Shown here one piece after another: positions 28,904-36,833 of a DNA stretch of 64,000 bases. The stretch is from Arsukibacterium sp. Its GTDB lineage: Bacteria; Pseudomonadota; Gammaproteobacteria; Enterobacterales; Alteromonadaceae. The position numbers were made by a program, and so were the translations under genes. Within the stretch, counting starts at the first letter, position 1; each line of letters begins with the position of its first letter. Below the pieces are notes generated by a model. The model saw only the letters and a list, made by a program, of their open reading frames with translations, searched no databases and was not told where the DNA came from. The stretch is from NCBI RefSeq assembly GCF_018402695.1, contig NZ_JAGYIM010000024.1:62001-126000 (forward strand), read 5' to 3'.

Positions 28904-29812
28904 TTACTCCATCATTTTTTCAATCGGCAATACTAATATGGAGCTGGCACCCAGGGCTTTTAGTTGCTCCATGGTCTCCCAAAACAGGGTTTCACTGCTG
29001 ACCACGTGAATAGCGACCATGCTGTCATTACCGGCCAGCGGCAGCATGGTTGGGTTTTCGGCGCCGGGTAGCAGGGCAATCACTTCATCCAGGCGGGCGC
29101 GTGGTGCATGCAACATAATATATTTGCTTTCATTGGCTTGCATTACGCCATTAATGCGCGGCATAAGTTTATTAATAAGTTTTAACTGCTTGCTGTCGGT
29201 TAAGTCTTTGCGCTGAATAAGCACTGCTTTGCTGCGGTAAATAACATCTACCTCTTTTAAGCCGTTGGCTTCCAGTGTCGCACCGGTTGACACTAAATCA
29301 CATATTGCATCTGCTAAGCCTGCACGAGGAGCCACTTCGACCGAGCCTTTTAGATTGACTACCCGCGCATTAACACCCTGCTGTTTTAAATAACGGCCAA
29401 GTAATCTCGGGTAGGTGGTGGCAATGGTTTTGCCATCAAGCGAAGCTGGCCCCTGGTACTCATCCTCCTGTGGTACGGCAATGGATAAGCGGCAACCGCC
29501 AAAATCCAGCCGTTTAAGTACCGTGTAGTCAAAGCTATCGTTATCCAGCTGGCGCTGCAGCGATTCTTCTTCCAGCACGTTTTCGCCAACAATACCTAAG
29601 TCGCAAACCCCGTCCATCACCAGGCCGGGAATATCATCATCCCGCACCCGCAGGATATCGATATCCATATTCTCAACATGGGCTATCAGACGTTGCTCCC
29701 GTAAATTGATTTTTAAACCGCAACTGGTAAAAAGGGCTTGGGAATCAACCGATAAACGGCCAGACTTCTGCATTGCGATACGTAAGCGTTTACTTTCTGT
29801 TGCCGGACTCAT
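28904..29812 (-). CDS. hisG: ATP phosphoribosyltransferase, long form
   Basis: HisG commits PRPP and ATP to histidine synthesis. This is the 302-aa long form: catalytic domains ([41 protein letters not shown]) followed by a C-terminal ACT-like regulatory domain (about residues 225-302). It should therefore be feedback-inhibited by histidine directly and need no HisZ. The start ATG 29812 has GGAG 6 nt upstream. First structural gene of the his operon, preceded by a leader peptide and attenuator, so expression should respond to charged tRNA-His. Confidence 0.97.
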   Translation of the reverse strand: MSPATESKRLRIAMQKSGRLSVDSQALFTSCGLKINLREQRLIAHVENMDIDILRVRDDDIPGLVMDGVCDLGIVGENVLEEESLQRQLDNDSFDYTVLKRLDFGGCRLSIAVPQEDEYQGPASLDGKTIATTYPRLLGRYLKQQGVNARVVNLKGSVEVAPRAGLADAICDLVSTGATLEANGLKEVDVIYRSKAVLIQRKDLTDSKQLKLINKLMPRINGVMQANESKYIMLHAPRARLDEVIALLPGAENPTMLPLAGNDSMVAIHVVSSETLFWETMEQLKALGASSILVLPIEKMME

Positions 29813-29855
29813 AATAGTCTCCGTGACGATAACTTAAAAAGATTAATACAATAAA

Positions 29856-29886
29856 CAAAAACCCCGGGCCTGGGCTCGGGGTTTTT
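29856..29886 (-). terminator. his operon attenuator (terminator hairpin)
   Basis: On the minus strand a GC-rich stem (CCCCGAGCCC pairing with GGCCCGGGG, one wobble pair) is flanked by A and T runs. It sits between the his leader peptide and hisG, 44 nt before the hisG start. Together with the pause hairpin at 29916-29939 this is a classical his attenuator. Confidence 0.85.
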
Positions 29887-29915
29887 GATACGTTACCACC
29901 GGAGCGCCAGACTTC

Positions 29916-29939
29916 AGCCCTCCGAAATATCGGACGGCT
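29916..29939 (-). promoter_or_regulatory. candidate pause/1:2 hairpin of the his leader
   Basis: A 10-bp stem with one mismatch (AGCCGTCCGA / TCGGAGGGCT, 4-nt loop, minus strand) begins at the stop codon of the leader peptide. This is where the ribosome-sensitive hairpin of an attenuator is expected. A ribosome stalled on the histidine codons would change its folding and so the downstream terminator. Confidence 0.6.
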
Positions 29940-29979
29940 AGTGCCTGTGATGATGGTGCAAAGCAGTAACGTTTAGCAT
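29938..29979 (-). CDS. hisL: his operon leader peptide (13 aa, five histidines)
   Basis: A 14-codon frame reads MLNVTALHHHHRH and then TAG. Four consecutive His codons plus one more just before the stop, followed at once by a hairpin and a terminator in front of hisG, are diagnostic of an attenuation leader peptide. There is only a poor ribosome-binding site before the ATG. When charged tRNA-His is scarce the ribosome would stall in the His run and favour the antiterminator. Too short for routine gene finders. Confidence 0.9.
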   Translation of the reverse strand: MLNVTALHHHHRH

Positions 29980-30003
29980 TTTCAGGTTCTTGCTGACTAA
30001 GAT

Positions 30004-30009
30004 GTTATA
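30004..30009 (-). promoter_or_regulatory. possible -10 element of the his operon promoter
   Basis: On the minus strand TATAAC lies 24 nt upstream of the leader ATG, giving a short leader if transcription starts near 29997. No convincing -35 hexamer was found at 16-18 bp, so this is tentative. Confidence 0.3.
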
Positions 30010-30264
30010 CAAGTTACCTGCGAAGCGGCCGAAGTGCAAGTGTGACATGCCAAATACAGATTTAACCACAGTCTGGTATTTTATTGAAAATTAAAAGCTT
30101 TAATTTTTTTAGCTTTAATTTCATCGGAATTTATTTTTTGAGGTTAAATCGTTTTATGAATTTAATGCTTAAAATGCGGTCAACTTGTATAGTCAATAAG
30201 CTGAATGCTCAAGGTTTTTGGTAACAGGCCGATAGTACAGGTAATGATTTTTTAGGGGACAGTT

Positions 30265-30516
30265 ATGGACGCTTTTATGCCGTTTGTACAACGGGTGCCA
30301 GGCACACCGGTGGAACCTGATCCAAAGCAGGTAGTACCGGTATTTAAAGAGGCCAGATTAAGCCCGCTGAAACCGAATGAACAAAAATTCCTTATTATGC
30401 GCCAGCCATCGCCCAACCGCGGCAGGCGGGCCGAAGATTATCCGGAACCACCTTACACGACCCCGGAAGAAGAGCAACATGTCGATAAAGATGGTCATCT
30501 GGATATTTTTGTCTGA
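30265..30516 (+). CDS. small conserved-looking hypothetical protein (83 aa)
   Basis: This is an 83-aa, highly polar, proline-rich protein with no signal peptide or membrane segment. It begins MDAFMPFVQRVPGTPVEP and ends in an acidic stretch (EEEQHVDKDGHLDIFV). A strong AGGGGA ribosome site 5 nt before the ATG and normal codon use support it as a real gene. It lies between the his control region and yoaA on the same strand as yoaA. I do not recognise the family. The arginine-rich centre (PSPNRGRRAEDYPEPPY) and the acidic tail suggest an unfolded or partner-bound protein, which is conjecture. Confidence 0.65.
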   Translation: MDAFMPFVQRVPGTPVEPDPKQVVPVFKEARLSPLKPNEQKFLIMRQPSPNRGRRAEDYPEPPYTTPEEEQHVDKDGHLDIFV

Positions 30517-30544
30517 ATTTTTCTGCTGATAAAGGCATAATAGC

Positions 30545-30560
30545 GCTCTTTTAAAAGAGC
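30545..30560. repeat. 16-bp perfect palindrome upstream of yoaA
   Basis: GCTCTTTTAAAAGAGC is a perfect dyad located 48 nt before the yoaA start and 29 nt after the 83-aa gene. It has no T run after it, and it is not a LexA box (CTG-N10-CAG). It may be an operator or a small mRNA hairpin. Confidence 0.4.
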
Positions 30561-30607
30561 AGGTGCCGCAGTGACTAGTCCAACTTTCAGCCTTAACCAA
30601 CAAGACC

Positions 30608-32545
30608 ATGACGAGTAGTCTGGCCAGACAGGTGCTGGCTGCGTTTGCTGAAAAAGGCAAACTGGCTAGTAATATCTCAGGCTTTAACCCGCGTGCTGCG
30701 CAGCTGCAAATGGCTGAAGCGGTTGCCGAAGCTATTGCCGCTAACAGGGCATTGGTTGTTGAAGCCGGCACCGGTACCGGTAAAACTTATGCGTATCTGG
30801 TACCGGCGTTACTTGCTGGCAAAAAAGTTATTCTCTCTACCGGCACTAAAAACCTGCAGGAGCAATTGTTTCTGCGCGACTTGCCCAAAGTGCAGCAGGC
30901 ACTGGCCAGTCCCATTCATACCGCCTTGTTAAAAGGCCGCGCCAATTACTTATGTTTGTTTCGGTTAGAGCAACATTACAACCATGTACCGGTGCAGGAC
31001 GAGCAGCTAATTCAGGATTTAAGCCTGATTAAAAAGTGGTCGTCCGAAACCCAGTCGGGCGATATTGGTGAGCTGAGCTATATTGCCGAAGACTCAAAAG
31101 CTCTGCCGTACGTTACCAGCACCACCGACAACTGTCTTGGTAAGGACTGCCCGGTATATGAAGACTGCCACTTACTTAAAGCCCGTAAAAATGCGCAGGC
31201 AGCGGATTTAGTGGTAGTAAACCACCATTTGTTTTTCGCCGACTTAGCATTAAAAGACACTGGCTTTGGTGAACTGCTGCCACAAATGGATGTGATTATC
31301 TTCGACGAAGCACACCAACTGCCTGATATTGCCAGTGATTATTTTGGCGAGCAGGTTTCCAGCCGATTATTGCTGGATTTGTGCAAAGATTTAGAATTAG
31401 CCTGCAAAACAGAGCTGCGCGATCACCCGCAGTTAGTAAAAGTGGCAGAGAAGCTGGCCAGTTTAGTACGGGACTGGCGGCTGCAGTTTGCTGCTGACCC
31501 CAGTCGTGGTAACTGGCGTGATTTAGCGCAGCAAACGCCAATGCAAACTGCACTGACCCGGGTAAATGATGCCATCGACATGTTGTATCAGGTATTAAAA
31601 AGCAGCCTGGGCCGCAGTGATACTGTGGATAATGTGTTTGAGCGGCTGGCTCAGCTAAAAAATCGTTTACTGAAAATGCAGGATTTAAGCCAGACCGGGG
31701 TAAGTTTATGGTACGAAACCAGCCGGTTGCATGTCAGTTTGCATTTAACCCCGCTAAGTATCGCCGAGCGTTTTAAAGCAATAGTGGCGGCTGAGCAGCG
31801 CAGCTGGATTTTCACTTCTGCCACCTTGTCAGTTAACGAAGGCTTTAACCATTACACCGCGCAGATGGGGCTGGATGACGCCCAGACCTTACTGCTGGAA
31901 AGCCCGTTTGACTATGCTCGTCAGGCGATGTTGTGCCTGCCGCGATATTTACCCGAGCCGCATCAGCAGCAAATGGGCCCGGCATTACTTGAATTGGCGG
32001 TAAAGCTGATTAAAGCCAATAATGGTCGCTGTTTCTTTCTATTTACCAGCCATCGTATGTTGCAGTGGATGGCCAACGCACTACCCGAACACATCAGCCA
32101 GCCGGTGTTGGTGCAGGGCAGTACCGGTAAGCGTTTGTTGCTGGAGCAGTTTGTTACCCTGGACAATGCGGTGCTGCTGGGTACCGGCAGCTTCTGGGAA
32201 GGGGTAGATGTGCGCGGCGATACCCTAAGTTGCGTTATTATCGATAAGTTGCCGTTTGCATCACCCGATGACCCGTTGTTACAGGCGCGCAGCGAAGATT
32301 GTCAGCGCCGGGGCCTGGACCCGTTCAGCACGGTGCAATTGCCGCAGGCGGTTATTACCCTGAAACAGGGGGTTGGCCGGCTTATCCGAGATGTCACCGA
32401 CCGTGGCGTGCTGGTTATTTGCGACAACCGTCTGGTAACCCGGCCCTATGGTGGTGTATTTCTGAAAAGTTTGCCGCCAATGCGCCGCACCCGTTCGCTG
32501 GATGATGCTGCCGCATTTTTACAACAGACAAGACAGGAAAATTAA
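30608..32545 (+). CDS. yoaA: YoaA-type DinG-family ATP-dependent DNA helicase
   Basis: This 645-aa XPD/DinG-like superfamily 2 helicase has Walker A AGTGTGKTYAYL (residues 52-63) and the DEAH box in VIIFDEAHQLPDIA. The iron-sulfur cysteines are in DNCLGKDCPVYEDC with one upstream in NYLCLF. Helicase C-terminal motifs include GSFWEGVDVRGD and QGVGRLIRD. The length and QLQMAEAV Q-motif match YoaA rather than the longer DinG. In E. coli YoaA associates with HolC and helps replication repair. The start at ATG 30608 has only a weak ribosome site. tsaB follows after 1 nt and is probably coupled, as in E. coli. Confidence 0.92.
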   Translation: MTSSLARQVLAAFAEKGKLASNISGFNPRAAQLQMAEAVAEAIAANRALVVEAGTGTGKTYAYLVPALLAGKKVILSTGTKNLQEQLFLRDLPKVQQALASPIHTALLKGRANYLCLFRLEQHYNHVPVQDEQLIQDLSLIKKWSSETQSGDIGELSYIAEDSKALPYVTSTTDNCLGKDCPVYEDCHLLKARKNAQAADLVVVNHHLFFADLALKDTGFGELLPQMDVIIFDEAHQLPDIASDYFGEQVSSRLLLDLCKDLELACKTELRDHPQLVKVAEKLASLVRDWRLQFAADPSRGNWRDLAQQTPMQTALTRVNDAIDMLYQVLKSSLGRSDTVDNVFERLAQLKNRLLKMQDLSQTGVSLWYETSRLHVSLHLTPLSIAERFKAIVAAEQRSWIFTSATLSVNEGFNHYTAQMGLDDAQTLLLESPFDYARQAMLCLPRYLPEPHQQQMGPALLELAVKLIKANNGRCFFLFTSHRMLQWMANALPEHISQPVLVQGSTGKRLLLEQFVTLDNAVLLGTGSFWEGVDVRGDTLSCVIIDKLPFASPDDPLLQARSEDCQRRGLDPFSTVQLPQAVITLKQGVGRLIRDVTDRGVLVICDNRLVTRPYGGVFLKSLPPMRRTRSLDDAAAFLQQTRQEN

Positions 32546-32546
32546 A

Positions 32547-33233
32547 GTGAAGTTACTGGCACTGGATACCTCAACTGAAGCATGTTCAGTGGCCCTGTTA
32601 CAGCAGGGCCATATTATTGCGCTGGACGAAGTATGTCCGCAGCAGCACAGCAAAAGAGTGCTGCCAATGATTGATGGCTTACTGGCCGAAGCAGGGCTGA
32701 GCTTAAATGGCTTAGATGGCATCGTTTTTGGCCGTGGTCCGGGCAGTTTCACCGGGGTACGGATTGGGGTCTCGGTAGCCCAGGGCCTGGCGTTTGGTGC
32801 TGACTTACCGGTGTTTGGTGTTTCGACCCTGGCCGCAATGGCACAGGCCGCGGTGCGGCTACACCAGGCTACTCAGGTCGTGGCAGCAATAGATGCCAGA
32901 ATGGCAGAAGTGTATCTGGCCAGCTTTAGCTGCGACAGCAATGGCGAGTTGCAACAATTAACTGCGGAACAGGCCATTAAACCGCAATTGCTGGCCCCAC
33001 TTGGCTTAAGTGGCAAAGTAATAGCCGTTGGCACGGGCTGGCAAACTTATGCCACTGAGTTAATGCGGGCGCAGCCAGCCGATATTGCCGGTGATATTTT
33101 GTATCCCTCTGCCCGCGATATGCTAACCCTGGCACAGCCGGCTTTTAATCAGGGGCGTTTTGTCAGTGCCGAACGGGCTGAGCCAGTCTATGTGCGCGAT
33201 GAAGTCAGCTGGAAAAAATTACCCGGCAGATAA
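32547..33233 (+). CDS. tsaB: tRNA threonylcarbamoyladenosine biosynthesis protein TsaB
   Basis: TsaB, 228 aa, is the inactive Kae1-like scaffold that with TsaD and TsaE makes the t6A37 modification of ANN-decoding tRNAs. The N terminus LLALDTSTEACSVAL and the GRGPGSFTGVRIG motif are typical. The start is GTG 32547 directly after the yoaA stop, with AGGA 8 nt upstream. The frame extends upstream into yoaA but without homology. The yoaA-tsaB order is shared with E. coli. Confidence 0.94.
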   Translation: MKLLALDTSTEACSVALLQQGHIIALDEVCPQQHSKRVLPMIDGLLAEAGLSLNGLDGIVFGRGPGSFTGVRIGVSVAQGLAFGADLPVFGVSTLAAMAQAAVRLHQATQVVAAIDARMAEVYLASFSCDSNGELQQLTAEQAIKPQLLAPLGLSGKVIAVGTGWQTYATELMRAQPADIAGDILYPSARDMLTLAQPAFNQGRFVSAERAEPVYVRDEVSWKKLPGR

Positions 33234-33238
33234 AACAC

Positions 33239-33279
33239 TTGGTTAAATTGGCAAACTGGTTATAATTAAGCCAGTTTGC
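33239..33279 (+). promoter_or_regulatory. promoter overlapped by a 9-bp inverted repeat (candidate operator)
   Basis: A -35 TTGGTT (33239-33244) and a consensus -10 TATAAT (33261-33266) are 16 bp apart, upstream of the 104-aa gene. A perfect inverted repeat GCAAACTGG / CCAGTTTGC (33251-33259 and 33271-33279) brackets the -10 hexamer, the layout expected of a repressor operator. It could instead be a weak hairpin after tsaB, but no T run follows. Confidence 0.6.
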
Positions 33280-33295
33280 TTACTATGAAGATGTT

Positions 33296-33610
33296 ATGAG
33301 CCTGACTGTAAATCAAAGCCTGAATGCCCCCGCTAATGTTGCCAGCGTATTTGCCGGGACAGAGCAGCGTCGTGCACCTTTACAGGATGACAGTCGGTTA
33401 ACGGGGTCGACAAATACCAATGCGGGCAGCGGTATCCGGGCCAGTCAGCAGGTAATTAATCAGCTGGATAACGAGCGCAACCAACAAAGCAACTTTCAAA
33501 ACAGCAATAGCAGCCGCGGTCAGCAAGCGGTTGCCGCCTATCAGAGCCAACAGAACGAGCAGCGTCGGGCTGAAGTTCAGTCATTATTGGGCGTTGATCT
33601 TTACGCCTGA
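33296..33610 (+). CDS. small glutamine/asparagine-rich hypothetical protein (104 aa)
   Basis: This is a soluble 104-aa protein with no signal peptide. The middle (residues 40-90) is rich in Gln, Asn and Ser. The C terminus (RGQQAVAAYQSQQNEQRR, then a short segment ending SLLGVDLYA) looks like a conserved helical motif I have a sense of from other gammaproteobacterial hypotheticals but cannot name. It has its own consensus -10 and an operator-like repeat just upstream. The ATG at 33296 has only a weak ribosome site. Function unknown. Confidence 0.65.
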   Translation: MSLTVNQSLNAPANVASVFAGTEQRRAPLQDDSRLTGSTNTNAGSGIRASQQVINQLDNERNQQSNFQNSNSSRGQQAVAAYQSQQNEQRRAEVQSLLGVDLYA

Positions 33611-33662
33611 ACCAATCCAGCCTTAGTGTCACTGCGTATCATCCAGCTAATAGTATCGATAT

Positions 33663-33679
33663 AAACTGCCAGGCAGTTT
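33663..33679. repeat. 17-bp palindrome upstream of the SDR operon
   Basis: AAACTGCC-A-GGCAGTTT is a perfect dyad 17 nt before the SDR start codon. Its position between promoter region and ribosome site fits an operator; as RNA it would be a 6-bp hairpin without a T run. Confidence 0.45.
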
Positions 33680-33696
33680 CGTTATAAGGATATATC

Positions 33697-34437
33697 ATGG
33701 CTAAAATTTGTCTGATCACCGGTGCCAGCTCTGGCATGGGCAAAGCAACAGCACTGCATTACGCCAGCAAAGGTTGGCTGGTTTATGCTGTCGCCCGTTC
33801 AACCGACAAACTGGCTGAGCTGGCCGCACAGAATGACAACATAAAACCGGTAAGTTTAGATGTGACCGACAGTGTCGCGTTGGCAAGCTGGACAGCAGCC
33901 TTACCCGCTGGTCAGAAAATCGATGTGGCAATACTCAATGCCGGAACCTGTGAGTATGTCGAGGTCAACGATCTTGATCTGGCTGCATTTGAACGCACCT
34001 TCGCAGTCAATGTTCAGGGGGTCGTGTGCTGCACCCGGTACCTGCTGCCACTGCTGAACACCGGCAATACTCCCACTCTGGCTATTGTCAGTTCCATGTC
34101 TCATTTTTTCCCATTTACCCGCGCCGAGGCTTACGGTGCCAGTAAGGCGGCGGTTGCCTATTTTGCCGACAGCTTGCGGGTTGATTTAGCCGACACTGAT
34201 ATTAATGTTTGTTTAATTGAACCTGGTTTTATTGATACCCCTCTTACCCGCAGAAACGATTTTGAGATGCCATTTTTGATGGAACCTGAAAAAGCAGCCA
34301 GCCGGATTTTTGATGGTATTAACGCCAGCAAAAGCCGCTTACGCTTCCCACGGCGGCTCAGTTTTCTGTTAAAAGCGCTGGGTTTACTGCCGTATGGGCT
34401 GCGGAATAAACTGGCCAAAAAGATGAAACAACAATGA
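33697..34437 (+). CDS. short-chain dehydrogenase/reductase
   Basis: This 246-aa classical SDR has the cofactor loop TGASSGMGKATAL, the NAG motif (AILNAGT, a variant of NNAG) and the catalytic Ser...YxxxK (SSMSHF and AYGASKAAVAYF). The basic residue in AVARSTDKL suggests NADP. AAGGA lies before the ATG. It overlaps the DUF2878 gene by 4 nt and so heads a three-gene operon with DUF2878 and a chalcone-isomerase-like protein. In Vibrio and Shewanella such genes accompany a larger lipid-modification cluster (Cfa-like methyltransferase, DUF1365, FAD oxidase); here only this subset is present. Substrate unknown. Confidence 0.88.
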   Translation: MAKICLITGASSGMGKATALHYASKGWLVYAVARSTDKLAELAAQNDNIKPVSLDVTDSVALASWTAALPAGQKIDVAILNAGTCEYVEVNDLDLAAFERTFAVNVQGVVCCTRYLLPLLNTGNTPTLAIVSSMSHFFPFTRAEAYGASKAAVAYFADSLRVDLADTDINVCLIEPGFIDTPLTRRNDFEMPFLMEPEKAASRIFDGINASKSRLRFPRRLSFLLKALGLLPYGLRNKLAKKMKQQ

Positions 34438-34973
34438 GTAATGTGAGTTCAGTAGCAGCAGCGGATTACTTAATTCCGCACAAGGGTATTCATTGGCGTT
34501 CGATTATCGGCTTTGAACTGGCTTGGTTGGCGCTGGTGTATTTTCAAACGCTGGCGATAGTGCCGGCCATGGGCTACTTGTTATACGGGGTGTATCTGCT
34601 GCCTACCCGGGCCCGATGGGCAGTATTACTGATAACACTGGCAGGTCTTGGTTTAGATGCAATACTTGTCTCTTTGCAGGTTATTTCGTTCAGCGGAAGT
34701 AGCTTACTGCCTGGTTGGTTTTTACTGATATGGGCGTTGTTTGCGCTGGCGGCAGTAGAAACCATGGCCGGATTTTTACGGCCATGGTGGTTGGGTTTTC
34801 TGCTGGGAGCCAGTGGTGGTCCCTTATCTTATCTGGGCGGTGCTGCGCTGAGCGGTGGCGTGCTGCAGTTTCCGTTAGCGGGATGGTCGTTTGTGGTTCT
34901 GGTTGTGATATGGGGTGCTATCGGCGTGATTTTGGGGTATAGCAGGAGGTTTTATGCACAAACTGTTAATTAG
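34434..34973 (+). CDS. DUF2878 family membrane protein
   Basis: This 179-aa integral membrane protein has about five hydrophobic segments and matches the DUF2878 family in length, the repeated WxxF pattern and the FLRPWWLGFLLGASGGPLSYLGG-type motif (given here only in part). It overlaps the SDR gene by 4 nt (ATGA) and the following gene by 20 nt, so all three are translationally coupled. DUF2878 genes are usually found beside SDR, Cfa and chalcone-isomerase-like genes. A role in membrane lipid alteration is inferred from that association alone. Confidence 0.75.
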   Translation: MSNVSSVAAADYLIPHKGIHWRSIIGFELAWLALVYFQTLAIVPAMGYLLYGVYLLPTRARWAVLLITLAGLGLDAILVSLQVISFSGSSLLPGWFLLIWALFALAAVETMAGFLRPWWLGFLLGASGGPLSYLGGAALSGGVLQFPLAGWSFVVLVVIWGAIGVILGYSRRFYAQTVN

Positions 34974-35454
34974 TATTGCGGCATTGAGTTTTGCCGGCAT
35001 GCTGGCGGCAAAACCTGATCTGACCACTGTAGGAGAGGGCAGTTATCGTTATCTTTTCTGGCAGCTGTACGATGCCAGACTGGCCAGTACAGATGGCACC
35101 TTTGATGACTATCAGCAAAGTAGTCCGCTGTTACTGGAATTGACTTATAAGCGTGATATCAGCAAAGACCAGTTTATTGAGGCGACGGTAGAGCAATGGC
35201 AAAAGCTTGGTAAAACCAGCGAGCAGCAACATAAAGAATGGGCGGCAAGTCTTGATAAGCTGTGGCGAGATGTAAAAGAAGGTGACCGCTTAGCGGCGCT
35301 GTATACCGAGCAGGGCCAGGTACAGTTTTATTTCAATGACAGCGATATTGGAGTGGTGGAAGATAAAGACTTTGCGCCGGCTTTTTTTGATATCTGGCTG
35401 CACCCTGATACCACAGCACCGAAATTACGGCGCCAGTTGATAGCAGAGGAGTAG
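34954..35454 (+). CDS. chalcone isomerase-like exported protein
   Basis: This 166-aa protein has a signal peptide (residues 1-18, MHKLLISIAALSFAGMLA) and a bacterial chalcone-isomerase-like domain. GEGSYRYLFWQLYDARL at the N terminus and FFDIWLHPDTTAPKLRRQL at the C terminus are conserved features. Plant-type catalytic residues cannot be assumed; bacterial members probably bind fatty acids or similar lipids. AGGAGG lies 4 nt before the ATG, inside the DUF2878 gene. Last gene of the SDR-DUF2878 operon. Confidence 0.8.
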   Translation: MHKLLISIAALSFAGMLAAKPDLTTVGEGSYRYLFWQLYDARLASTDGTFDDYQQSSPLLLELTYKRDISKDQFIEATVEQWQKLGKTSEQQHKEWAASLDKLWRDVKEGDRLAALYTEQGQVQFYFNDSDIGVVEDKDFAPAFFDIWLHPDTTAPKLRRQLIAEE

Positions 35455-35477
35455 GGCCAGGTTAACAAGGCGAATCT

Positions 35478-35503
35478 ATTTGCTCTGCGCTAACAGAGCA
35501 AAT
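35478..35503. terminator. bidirectional hairpin between convergent genes
   Basis: A perfect 10-bp stem (ATTTGCTCTG / CAGAGCAAAT, 6-nt loop) lies between the chalcone-isomerase-like gene and the facing alkaline phosphatase. Short T-rich tracts on both sides suit termination in both directions. Confidence 0.65.
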
Positions 35504-35507
35504 TTCT

Positions 35508-36812
35508 TTACTTAGTCTGCTGAATATACTGAATCAGCTTTTTGGCAATGTCGGTATTATCCATAAAGCCGTTAAATTCACCGGCATGTTTACCATAAGC
35601 CATCACCGGTACATCCGCTGCGGTATGGCCGCCACTGGTCCAGCCGGTTAGTGAGGCATCACTAATAAACCGTAATATCTGGTTGCGACCCACTTTTTCA
35701 TCGTCGTCGGCAAGCGCCGTTAGTAGCATTTGCAGCTGTGCTTTATCGAGGCTGATTCCCGTCAGTTCGGTGTAACGCCGGCTGATGTCTTGCTGGTTTT
35801 CCAACTGGCGCAGCTGCTTGGCTATTTCCCGACCTGTTGCTTTTACCTGTTTAATCACCTCGGTGCGCCATTGATAAACACCATTGGCGCCTAATGATAA
35901 GCCGCCGGTTTCATGATCGGCGGTAACAATTAACAAAGTATCCGGGTTAGCATCGACATAGGCTTTTGCCACTTCAATCGCTTTGGCAAAGTCATGCATT
36001 TCTGCCATGGCGCAGGCAATGTCATTATCGTGGCCACACCAGTCAATCTGGCTGCCTTCTACCATCAGCACAAAGCCTTTATCTGCCTCAGATAGCAATT
36101 GCAGCGCTTTATCTGTCAGGGGCGCTAACATGCTGCCGTAATCGCTGTTAAGAACTGCAGGTAATGCGTCCTCAGTAAGTAAAGCGATTGCCGGTAAACG
36201 GGTCAGACTGTCCAGTTGACGATAATCGTCAGTATATTGGTAGCCAAGTTCGGTAAAGCCGTCAATAAGATTACGATCTTGCCGGACAAAGTATTTAGTG
36301 CCACCGCCGATAATTAAGTCGGCTACCGGTTTACCGTCAATCCGGTAATCCAGATACATATCGGCAATCTCGTTCATATTACGCCGGCTTTTATTGTGCG
36401 CCAGAAATGACGCCGGCGTGGCATGGTTAACCTGCGAGCTGGCAACAATCCCGTTTGCTTTGCCCAGGCGTTTGGCCAACTGCATCATGGTACCAATAGG
36501 GATGTGTTGCTGATTAACGGCAATAGCGCCGTTAAAGCTTTTAACACCGGTAGCCAGGGCTGTGGCACCAGCTGCAGAGTCGGTTACCAGAGTATCGTCA
36601 TCTGGGTAGGTACTGGCCATGCCGGTCAGCAATTCGTCATACACGGTATTGGCTACCTCGGCTGCGGCCGGGTCTCGTTGATAATAGCGATAAGCTGCAA
36701 CGTAGGATGGCCCCATGCCATCACCAATCATATAAATAATATTCTTTGGGGCGGCCTCAGTGCTAAAAGGCAATAAACTTGCTAGTGCCAGACATAAGAA
36801 AGTTGGGCGCAT
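35508..36812 (-). CDS. alkaline phosphatase (PhoA family)
   Basis: This 434-aa protein has a signal peptide (residues 1-20) and one alkaline phosphatase domain. Metal ligand and nucleophile motifs are visible: YMIGDGMGPS (Asp 31), VTDSAAGATAL (phosphorylated Ser 79), SQIDWCGHDND, and VTADHETGGLSLG. It would release phosphate from monoesters in the periplasm or outside. Upstream DNA shows no clear Pho box. Tandem ACGTTAACT repeats and a GCGACA/TGTCGC dyad lie in the 233 bp shared with the divergent methyltransferase-like gene. Confidence 0.93.
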   Translation of the reverse strand: MRPTFLCLALASLLPFSTEAAPKNIIYMIGDGMGPSYVAAYRYYQRDPAAAEVANTVYDELLTGMASTYPDDDTLVTDSAAGATALATGVKSFNGAIAVNQQHIPIGTMMQLAKRLGKANGIVASSQVNHATPASFLAHNKSRRNMNEIADMYLDYRIDGKPVADLIIGGGTKYFVRQDRNLIDGFTELGYQYTDDYRQLDSLTRLPAIALLTEDALPAVLNSDYGSMLAPLTDKALQLLSEADKGFVLMVEGSQIDWCGHDNDIACAMAEMHDFAKAIEVAKAYVDANPDTLLIVTADHETGGLSLGANGVYQWRTEVIKQVKATGREIAKQLRQLENQQDISRRYTELTGISLDKAQLQMLLTALADDDEKVGRNQILRFISDASLTGWTSGGHTAADVPVMAYGKHAGEFNGFMDNTDIAKKLIQYIQQTK

Positions 36813-36833
36813 CGGTTAACCTGTATTTTTTCA

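Noticed and set aside
30545-30600. LexA-controlled promoter for yoaA
   Set aside because: No CTG-N10-CAG motif was found; the palindrome has a different sequence.
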